Shown here piece after piece: positions 1 through 5,934 of a stretch of DNA of 6,140 nt. The stretch spans positions 1-6,140 of the forward strand of contig ONMG01000331.1 in NCBI GenBank assembly GCA_900318855.1, read 5' to 3'. Position 1 is the first letter of the stretch; each line of letters starts with the position of its first letter. The DNA comes from an uncultured Prevotella sp. (lineage in GTDB: Bacteria; Bacteroidota; Bacteroidia; Bacteroidales; Bacteroidaceae). Position numbers and translations under genes: made by a program. The notes under the pieces were generated by a model that worked only from the letters and a program-made list of their open reading frames with translations, did not search any database and was not told where the DNA came from.

Positions 1-882
1 AGTGGAGTAGCTGTAATTGGAACTGTTGCCGCCAAAGCGCGGCCACTCCCATAGGTTGTCACGAAGCATGGGGTCGCCGGAACTCATAATGAGTCCATAG
101 TCGTCGGCTACTTTAATGTTTTCGTTAAGACTCCAGAAAGCTCTTGAGGCTCCGTGCTTGGCTGGCCATAGCGTATTGGCGCGGAGGCGCAACATGAGCT
201 CGGCTATTTTCTGATAGGTGTTGGGACCGATGCTGTTGTATTTGGCATCTATTCCCTTCCTTGCCCAGGGCAGGAGGCCCCAGTCTTCATCATTAATAAA
301 AATGCCTCGATATTTTACCGATGGTCCCTTCTCTATGAGACTTGTCCCCTCCACGCTAAGGGTTGATTTATGTGCGGGCGTGACATCAGCCCACCAGACG
401 TAGGGTGATACCCCCATCATGCGTGATAACGAAAGTAGTCCGTAGGCAGTGCCACGCGGATTGCTTCCACAGACGATGAGGGCTTTGCTTACTTGGGGGT
501 AAGGGTTGTCTATGACTATGATTTCGAAGGCCTCCCACAGATTTTCAATCTCATCTGTGTTTATCTTTCCTGCTTCTACTAATTGACTTATAAGTCGTGA
601 CTGTCCGATGGTTCCGGCAACAATAGGATAGCTGTTGGGCAATATGCTGTCGGCTATGCCAAGTGCGCTACCGGTAATGGCTTTGACATCTTCGGAAAGC
701 ATTCCGGATGCAGTATGCACTACTTTGGCATCAAGGCTGTCGACGATAAGGGTGGCGCTGGCATTTGGAGTGACGATGGGGAAGTTACCCTTTCCAAAAG
801 TGTCGATCACCCTAATGTTTCCAGCATATAAGAGAGATGCGGTGAGGGTTCCGAAGATAAGCAGGCACAATTTGCGTAACAT
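1..882 (-). CDS. GH115 alpha-glucuronidase family enzyme, N-terminal part (3' end outside window)
   Basis: The reading frame is open for 294 codons from ATG at 882 to the left edge, so the gene continues outside. GH115 enzymes remove alpha-1,2-linked (4-O-methyl)glucuronic acid from xylan or other plant glycans. Residues 1-20 form a signal peptide (LLIFGTLTASLLYA, likely cut after Ala20) with no lipobox, so the product is exported. Family hallmarks are clear: 'LIVCGSNPRGTAYGLLSLSR' at 135-154, 'YVWWADV' at 161-167, 'YRGIFINDEDWGLLPWA' at 191-207, 'GPNTYQKI' at 219-226, and 'LRANTLWPAKH' at 233-243. From memory, family members usually have a Ser-His-x-Glu-Pro-Met type segment where this protein has 'SSGDPML' (267-273), so the local active-site sequence may differ. 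Full-length members are usually about 800-950 residues, so roughly two thirds is missing. The gene lies 140 bp after the stop of the 721-residue gene, and the ATG has no clear Shine-Dalgarno sequence. Family assignment is firm; the substrate is inferred. Confidence 0.93.
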   Translation of the reverse strand, partial: MLRKLCLLIFGTLTASLLYAGNIRVIDTFGKGNFPIVTPNASATLIVDSLDAKVVHTASGMLSEDVKAITGSALGIADSILPNSYPIVAGTIGQSRLISQLVEAGKINTDEIENLWEAFEIIVIDNPYPQVSKALIVCGSNPRGTAYGLLSLSRMMGVSPYVWWADVTPAHKSTLSVEGTSLIEKGPSVKYRGIFINDEDWGLLPWARKGIDAKYNSIGPNTYQKIAELMLRLRANTLWPAKHGASRAFWSLNENIKVADDYGLIMSSGDPMLRDNLWEWPRFGGNSSNYSYST

Positions 883-978
883 GACAGATGGGGTAAATAG
901 TCTTTGTGATGTGTGGTTGAGGGTGTGGAGGAGAGAGGATACCGACCGTATTAAGAGAGTAAAGGATGTCCTTCCGTA

Positions 979-1000
979 CAATAGGGACAAAGCCCTACTG
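979..1000 (-). other. Stem-loop in the leader between the 721-aa gene and GH115
   Basis: Read as minus-strand RNA, CAGUAGGG pairs with CCCUAUUG around the loop CUUUGU, giving an 8-bp stem with one G-U wobble. On the plus strand the wobble position is an A-C mismatch, which favours function as minus-strand RNA. The stem begins 22 nt after the stop codon of the upstream gene and has no U-tract after it, so it is not a typical intrinsic terminator. A weaker AAGG-ACAU-CCUU hairpin follows at 962-973. The rest of the 140-bp gap (883-1022) is pyrimidine-rich in the transcribed direction near the GH115 start, and I found no convincing TAnnTTTG promoter element in it. The stem-loop may mark a processing or stability boundary, or may be chance. 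Confidence 0.4.
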
Positions 1001-1022
1001 CACAGAAAGACATGCCTTAGGT

Positions 1023-3188
1023 TTACTTATTAATCCATTTCTTACCGTTTAAGATGATGATTCCTTTGTGGTTCTTCTCTACCCTTTGACCACTTACATT
1101 ATAGTAATTCTGGGTTCCGGTGCATTCGTTCTTGTTGATTGAAGAGATGCCGGTGGCAGGATTATCAATGGCAATGGTCAGGTTTTGAGATGACGGATTG
1201 AGGATATAGGCGCTGGCTGCATTTACCTGAATGTCGGAAGTGGTAGCGACAGCCTTTCCCTCTGCATCAATCGTCAGCTTGGTTGCATCATTAGCTTTGA
1301 TGTCAACAGGATTGAAGGTGCCGACGAAGGAATAGCCGTCTTTAACTACGGTAGCAGGAACGGCGTTGCTGATGACAACATCGTCGATTGTAAGTGGTGA
1401 CGGGACTACATCATCCGGGCAGATAATATAGGGTACACCTGCTTCGATGCTCTTTACCGAAGTGAAGTGGAGGGTCGTTCCGTCGGCTCTGTCGAAGGCT
1501 GCCACCTTTACATTCTGACCGAAGATGGTGTGAAGATCGGTCTCATTGAGGGCAATGGGCAAGCATATCGTGCCCCAGCTGCCATTCTTTAATCCATGCT
1601 CCAGGGTGAATCTTACTTTGTAGTTCAAGGTCTTTACGTCATTTGCCTTTGTAGCGAAGAGCGTATCGGTAAGATTGGACTTCTTGTAGAAGCGGAAATA
1701 GTCGACATGGAAAGTGCCGTTGGTTTTATCGATGGTGCCATCAGCTTTCATGGCTCCAGAACGGATGCCAAATTCAAAGCTGGGTGTTGCATTATCGGTG
1801 GTCGGCTGCAGTGGGAAGTCTACGAACATCTCGTGTAGCTGACGCTCTCTTTCCCAGCTGGCAGAGCGGTCGGACCAACCCGGATAGCCAGCATAAGAGG
1901 CGATTTCGCCTGAAGTGAGGTTCTTGTCGTATTCAGAGGATTTTCCGTAATACTGCACGTAGGACGTGGTACCATCGGTGGCATAGAGTCTGCACTGTCC
2001 GAATTGGGTAGCTCCATTTTTAGAAGCTCTTGGCTGCCAAAGGCGGCAGGAAACCTCATAGATGCCCGGTTCCAGCTTGCCTGCGTCGACATATTGATAG
2101 AGAGCTAAGTCGCTGATGGGATTCTCCTTTGCATTGAAATAGGCACATTCGTTCCCATCCAGAATGCGGACGAAGTTGGGATGGATACCATAGTCGTCGC
2201 TCTCGTTCTCCACGTTCCATCCGTAGGGCAGGTCAGTGATTTGCTGACCGTTGGCAGGTTCTCCGTCGGGATTAAGTTCAAAGCTGTTGTTTTGTATGTT
2301 TTGGTTGGTGAAAGCATCCGGGTCAAGTGCAGGCTGGCTGAGCACCTTCTCTACATGAAAATCGTCGGCCTTAAACCATCCCGTACCGATGCCTCTCGGA
2401 TTGCCATTGCGATCGAGGCAGCTCGTACGGATGCCCAGTTGCAAGGATTCCCCCTTGTTAACTTGGATGTAAACAACCAAAGGCCGAAGAATGTAAGAGT
2501 TGCCGACGCCCGGGGCATAGTTGGCAAATGTCACGACATTGTCGGTAGCAGTGAGGTTGGAAGCAGCATTCCCGTCTTTGTCGGTACCTACATAATCTGC
2601 ATTCTTGCCATAATACTGCACATTGGTGTGGGCATTATCCCCCTCGCCTGCTGTAGCGAAGAGGCAGCAGCCACCAAGAAGTTCTGTATAGTCACATCCG
2701 CTGTTTTTATAGGCATCAATGATATTGTTGTTTCCTTTCTTGCGATATTCCTGCCATAGAAGGCAGCTAATCTTGTAGAGTCCAGGTTCAAGCTTGTTGG
2801 CAGGAATGGTTTGGAACAGTTTCCAGTTTTCCTTGATGTCCGGTCGGTTGGGATCGTTGGCACTGGGGAATCCTACTGTTGATCCATTGACGTTTTCCTG
2901 CAGACGGAACCAGGTGAGGCCATGTCCATGCAGATAGGTGGCATCGCCATTGACGCCATAAGAAGAAGTGAGACCGAATTCAGGATAGTTGGTCGACCAT
3001 CCGTAAGGAACTTGCTTGTTCACTCCGGTGGCACCAATAGGGACGATAGCCCCATTCTCATCTTGGATGAGTTCAAAGTCGGCGTTTACCAGCAACTTAT
3101 TGGTCAGGTCGACCGACACGCTATTCTGCGCAGAAGCCGGTGTTAATGCTGATAAGAGAATCAGCGAGCTTAGTAATTGTTTAATCAT
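1023..3188 (-). CDS. Secreted two-module protein, probable glycan-binding, no catalytic domain recognised
   Basis: This 721-residue protein starts with a signal peptide (LLSSLILLSALTPASA, likely cut after Ala20, no lipobox). Residues 29-282 and 296-503 are two diverged copies of one module. Shared landmarks are PYGW (61 and 321), KLEPGLYKISCLLWQ (132-146) against KLEPGIYEVSCRLWQ (371-385), VQYYGK (190 and 411), and a closing GWFKADDFHVE (270) against GTFHVDYFRF (491). The 'N..FE.......PYGW' opening and the pattern of strands suggest galactose-binding-like or CBM-like beta-sandwiches; this is inference. Residues 507-678 form a different domain ('GSWGTICLPIAL' at 536-547, 'IEAGVPYIIC' at 581-590), a pattern I associate with large Bacteroidetes surface proteins. 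The tail 679-721 ends 'YYNVSGQRVEKNHKGIIIL' plus a basic end, resembling a type IX secretion sorting domain. The gene follows the GH43 stop by 28 bp and precedes GH115, so it probably belongs to the same operon. An undetected lyase or hydrolase cannot be excluded. Confidence 0.9.
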   Translation of the reverse strand: MIKQLLSSLILLSALTPASAQNSVSVDLTNKLLVNADFELIQDENGAIVPIGATGVNKQVPYGWSTNYPEFGLTSSYGVNGDATYLHGHGLTWFRLQENVNGSTVGFPSANDPNRPDIKENWKLFQTIPANKLEPGLYKISCLLWQEYRKKGNNNIIDAYKNSGCDYTELLGGCCLFATAGEGDNAHTNVQYYGKNADYVGTDKDGNAASNLTATDNVVTFANYAPGVGNSYILRPLVVYIQVNKGESLQLGIRTSCLDRNGNPRGIGTGWFKADDFHVEKVLSQPALDPDAFTNQNIQNNSFELNPDGEPANGQQITDLPYGWNVENESDDYGIHPNFVRILDGNECAYFNAKENPISDLALYQYVDAGKLEPGIYEVSCRLWQPRASKNGATQFGQCRLYATDGTTSYVQYYGKSSEYDKNLTSGEIASYAGYPGWSDRSASWERERQLHEMFVDFPLQPTTDNATPSFEFGIRSGAMKADGTIDKTNGTFHVDYFRFYKKSNLTDTLFATKANDVKTLNYKVRFTLEHGLKNGSWGTICLPIALNETDLHTIFGQNVKVAAFDRADGTTLHFTSVKSIEAGVPYIICPDDVVPSPLTIDDVVISNAVPATVVKDGYSFVGTFNPVDIKANDATKLTIDAEGKAVATTSDIQVNAASAYILNPSSQNLTIAIDNPATGISSINKNECTGTQNYYNVSGQRVEKNHKGIIILNGKKWINK
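1680..2303 (-). repeat. Module B of the tandem protein duplication (residues 296-503)
   Basis: This is the second copy of the module. It opens with 'NQNIQNNSFEL' and closes with 'GTFHVDYFRFYKK'. It keeps the order of landmarks seen in module A: PYGW, KLEPGIY, SCRLWQ, VQYYGK and FGIRSG. A region specific to this copy around residues 434-455 contains 'GWSDRSASWERERQLHEMF', which module A lacks, so the two copies may bind different ligands. Confidence 0.8.
2343..3104 (-). repeat. Module A of the tandem protein duplication (residues 29-282)
   Basis: This is the first copy of the repeated module in the 721-residue protein. It opens with 'NKLLVNADFEL' and closes with 'GWFKADDFHVEK'. It is about 45 residues longer than module B, mainly through extra loops around residues 100-120 and 150-172. 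It has extra cysteines (165, 174, 175, 257) besides Cys142, which matches Cys381 of module B. The similarity is clear at protein level but not as long identical DNA, so the duplication is old. Confidence 0.8.
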
Positions 3189-3216
3189 AATAACTTATGT
3201 TAGAGAATAGATCTTA

Positions 3217-5862
3217 TTAGTGTTGTAGTCGTTTAATGCTGCTTCCATCAGAATATTTAATGATTACAGTGCCTGCATAGTGGGCGCTGACCTGCTGTCC
3301 ATTGAGATTGAACCTTGCTACTTCGGAGCGTTGCTTCTTGGTAAGTTCTTGAATAGCTGTGACACTGCTCTCAGAGACGGTGAACGAACTCTTCGTAAAG
3401 GGAGACCCCTCGTAGGCTGCATTGACAGTTTGTACACCCCAAGTATAATTGCCGGCCGGTAGGTTTATCGTGATTGAATGATTGCATCCAGCATTGCCAA
3501 GTGTCATTGTTTTCAGAATACCATCCTTGTTGCCGTCAATAAAAGACAGGGTTTGGGTAAGCAGTTTGCCTTGCGCATCCTTGACATAATAGTTATAGGT
3601 GCAGTTGGATTTTGCGGATGGACTTGGATTCCAAGTGAGACGGACAGCTCCTGCCTTGCCTTCAGCGTTAAGCGTAATCGGTGAAGAGGGTCTTTCAGCC
3701 TTCGTCTCACTGCTCAAATAGATGGTAGACCGTATTCCTTTATAGTCAGAGTTGAATCCCAAGTCATCGGTGGAGTAGCCAGCGTTGAAATAGTCTTTCT
3801 TGCCGTCTCCATCCCAGTCGGGAAAGCAAATTGTAGAAGAGGAGCCACCCGAGGTGAGGGCGTATTCTTTGAGATGACCGTTTTCGTTATGATAATAAAA
3901 GCCTACTTGTGACTGTATGTCTTCGCAACGACCCGCAGTGAATAGATCGTACAGACCGTCACCATCCCAATCAAAGAGCGCCGCTGAAGTGGGCGTGCTA
4001 TTCTGAATGCGACCGAGAAGGTTGTTGTTGGTCTGCGTTGCAGTGCCTGAGTCATCGATGGAGAAAGCAATCCTGTCAGGGTTCTTCCGGTTCAGATATA
4101 CGTATTGACGATATTGGGAGGTGCTTGCTACATTTGAAGTCGATCCTTGAATGAATAAGTCTAACCAGCCGTCATCATTGATGTCGGCAATTTGCAGACA
4201 GCCATTGGCCATATTGCGAAGTCCCAACTGTGAAGCGCTCAACTGCTGAAAGGTGCCCTTCTCATTGCGATAGAGAGCCACATAAGGTGTCGCACCGTTG
4301 TTCGTCGCTCCGCTGACTATAAAATCGGTATAGCCGTCATTGTCAAAATCAGCGGCTTTCACCATAGCGTGGGTTAATATCAGGGTTGAATTCCAGGGTC
4401 TTACAGTGAACTGGTAGTTGCCTTGATTAATCAATACCACATTGGCGTGTTTCCCAATTACGACAATATCTGGTTTCCCATCATTGTTAAAGTCTGCCAC
4501 GTCGGCTGTCTGGGGATCAATCGTGCTGATGTCCATGCTGCCACCATTCTCGTCGGATAAGGTCAGTTCTTGCTTGCTAAAATTACCCATTCCGTCGCCA
4601 AGGAATAATCCTTTCCTGGCAATGCCCTCTGCTGTGCTCAGACTGTCAAAGGTAAGTATGTCGACATTACCATCAAGATTGAAGTCACATGGCGTGATGG
4701 ACGGTCGGTAAGCTGTTTGCATGGAAGATGCCTTGGCCGTCCAAGTCTTGTTCTCTTCATTGTAAAGTAAAGTGTTGTTCTGATAGCCTTGTCTGCCTCG
4801 CCCTGCAATGATTAAATCCAAGCAACCGTCATTGTTCAGGTCGGCACAAACACTGGTTCCGTCGGTGACAGCGGTTTCTAAAGAATCGCATTTGTCGTAT
4901 CCGCCCATGTAAAGCTTGGGTGAAATAATGGCAGAGTCAAGGTTCATGGTCACTGATGCGCTGGATGCTCGCATTGTGCCAAAGTAAACCCGACGTGTAC
5001 CCTCACATTTGTTGTTTTTATAGCCATGAAAGACTATTCTCAGCGTGCCTTTCTTGTCGTAGAAAAATCCATTATGCCCTACTCCGTAGAGTTGACGTCC
5101 CAATTTGTCGTACGAAAGAATGGGATTCTGATAAATCTTGGTCCATAGATTGCCTTCTATACTATTCGTTCTTGCCACGCACACATTGTAATATATGCTG
5201 TTGTAAGTGTTAGCAGAGTACATCATAAAGTAGCGGGTTCCACACTTGATGACGCAAGGACCTTCCGTGCAGTGATAGCCGACGTGAAGCTCGTAGGACT
5301 CCGTTGCTTCCGTTACCTTCTCTATGGTTGACTCATCGGCTGTGATGTGGTCCGCATTAAGCTTGCACCGATAGATGCGGTTGGCGTTGTTCTCTTCTAC
5401 AAAGAATAGCCATTGTTGTATCTGACCATTGGAAAGCGTGTCTGTAAATACCGAGCTGTCTATAGTATTGGCTCCTGTATTTATCATGGGTGTGTTGGAT
5501 GCATCCTTGAATGGGCCTAAAGGGGAATCGGAGGTAGCCACATAGAGTTTATGGTTGGCAGAATAATACATGTAATATTTTCCGTCGAACTTATAGACTT
5601 CGGGTGCCCAATAAAGACTCCGACCTGTCTTTATGACATATCCCTCACGTTTCCATGTCTTCAAGTCTTTTGAAGAGAAAGCCTCAAACCCGCGATTAGG
5701 ATTCCCAGCCCGTGTCCCATATAAATAATAGGTGTCCCCATCGAGCATTACAAAGGGATCTGCTGTTTTAACATCACTCTCAGGTATGTAATCAATAGCC
5801 CATGTATATACGGGAGCTAAAATCATGAGAAGTAGAAAGAAGAACCTCATCATACAATACAT
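3217..5862 (-). CDS. Secreted GH43 glycosidase fused to seven FG-GAP repeats, Fn3-like domain and sorting tail
   Basis: GH43 enzymes are inverting arabinofuranosidases, xylosidases, arabinanases or galactanases with a five-bladed propeller. The GH43 domain spans about residues 24-318. The expected catalytic residues are present: base Asp35 in 'TADPFVMLDGDTYYLYGT', pKa modulator Asp135 in 'TIDSSVF', and acid Glu200 in 'CTEGPCVI'. 'YWAPEVYKFDGKYYMYYSA' (84-102) and 'VGHNGF' (261-266, with the typical His) also fit. Seven DxDxDG-type FG-GAP motifs follow at 341, 393, 457, 505, 560, 631 and 682. Residues 724-830 look like an Fn3-type beta-sandwich ('GAVRLTWNPSPSA', 'AGNYTWGVQTVN'). The tail 834-881 has 'FNLNGQQVSAHYAGTVIIKY' and a basic end, like a type IX sorting domain. 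The N-terminus is a signal peptide ending at about Ala22. Met4 or Met5 are equally plausible starts, because MRFFFLLLMILAPVYTWA alone is a good signal peptide and no Shine-Dalgarno decides. Exact sugar specificity and GH43 subfamily are not determined. Confidence 0.95.
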   Translation of the reverse strand: MYCMMRFFFLLLMILAPVYTWAIDYIPESDVKTADPFVMLDGDTYYLYGTRAGNPNRGFEAFSSKDLKTWKREGYVIKTGRSLYWAPEVYKFDGKYYMYYSANHKLYVATSDSPLGPFKDASNTPMINTGANTIDSSVFTDTLSNGQIQQWLFFVEENNANRIYRCKLNADHITADESTIEKVTEATESYELHVGYHCTEGPCVIKCGTRYFMMYSANTYNSIYYNVCVARTNSIEGNLWTKIYQNPILSYDKLGRQLYGVGHNGFFYDKKGTLRIVFHGYKNNKCEGTRRVYFGTMRASSASVTMNLDSAIISPKLYMGGYDKCDSLETAVTDGTSVCADLNNDGCLDLIIAGRGRQGYQNNTLLYNEENKTWTAKASSMQTAYRPSITPCDFNLDGNVDILTFDSLSTAEGIARKGLFLGDGMGNFSKQELTLSDENGGSMDISTIDPQTADVADFNNDGKPDIVVIGKHANVVLINQGNYQFTVRPWNSTLILTHAMVKAADFDNDGYTDFIVSGATNNGATPYVALYRNEKGTFQQLSASQLGLRNMANGCLQIADINDDGWLDLFIQGSTSNVASTSQYRQYVYLNRKNPDRIAFSIDDSGTATQTNNNLLGRIQNSTPTSAALFDWDGDGLYDLFTAGRCEDIQSQVGFYYHNENGHLKEYALTSGGSSSTICFPDWDGDGKKDYFNAGYSTDDLGFNSDYKGIRSTIYLSSETKAERPSSPITLNAEGKAGAVRLTWNPSPSAKSNCTYNYYVKDAQGKLLTQTLSFIDGNKDGILKTMTLGNAGCNHSITINLPAGNYTWGVQTVNAAYEGSPFTKSSFTVSESSVTAIQELTKKQRSEVARFNLNGQQVSAHYAGTVIIKYSDGSSIKRLQH
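3778..4842 (-). repeat. Seven FG-GAP/VCBS calcium-motif repeats (residues 341-695 of the GH43 protein)
   Basis: The motifs are DLNNDGCLDL (341), DFNLDGNVDI (393), DFNNDGKPDI (457), DFDNDGYTDF (505), DINDDGWLDL (560), DWDGDGLYDL (631) and DWDGDGKKDY (682), spaced 48-71 residues apart. Most are followed by a short hydrophobic strand and Gly. In known FG-GAP proteins each such loop binds a calcium ion and seven blades close a beta-propeller, so this section probably forms one complete seven-bladed propeller. The last two blades share a DWDGDG variant, suggesting a more recent duplication between them. Confidence 0.9.
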
Positions 5863-5886
5863 TATAATTGTTCTTTGGGCCAGTGC

Positions 5887-5920
5887 CCAGACTTATCTGT
5901 ATGAAGACAGACAAGTCTGG
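5887..5920 (-). other. 14-bp stem-loop between the upstream gene and GH43
   Basis: Arms at 5907-5920 and 5887-5900 pair over 14 consecutive positions around a 6-nt loop (CUUCAU in the minus-strand RNA). The single plus-strand mismatch (A5895 with C5912) becomes a G-U wobble in the minus-strand RNA, so the stem is unbroken only in the transcribed direction. It starts 14 nt after the stop codon of the upstream gene and ends 24 nt before the GH43 ATG. The sequence after it (GGGCACUGGCCCAAAG) has no U-tract, which argues against an ordinary intrinsic terminator. It may attenuate, stabilise upstream mRNA, or be a processing site. Confidence 0.65.
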
Positions 5921-5934
5921 AGTGAGCCGACTGT

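Noticed and set aside
939..951. ATAC-cgacc-GTAT inverted repeat in the GH115 leader
   Set aside because: Only 4 bp of stem; expected by chance and not tied to any recognised site.
962..973. Palindrome AAGGATGTCCTT as an operator
   Set aside because: A single short palindrome with no second copy in the other gaps; it may be chance or part of the weak leader structure.
635..1033. Plus-strand open frame of 132 codons
   Set aside because: It lies mostly antisense to the GH115 start region, which is clearly coding on the minus strand; its protein shows no recognisable motif.
1820..2092. Minus-strand overlapping frames within the 721-residue gene (also 2105-2326 and 2588-2863)
   Set aside because: They are out-of-frame shadows with low-complexity composition and no independent start signal.
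2181..2759. Plus-strand open frame of 192 codons
   Set aside because: It is fully antisense to the 721-residue gene, whose duplicated modules prove the minus-strand frame; it is a shadow frame.
3778..4842. DNA-level tandem repeat or CRISPR-like array
   Set aside because: The periodicity is at protein level (FG-GAP motifs with irregular 48-71-residue spacing); the DNA units are diverged and coding throughout.
5887..5920. Classical Rho-independent terminator
   Set aside because: The stem is strong but no U-tract follows it in the minus-strand direction, and the downstream gene sits close and appears to be in the same operon.
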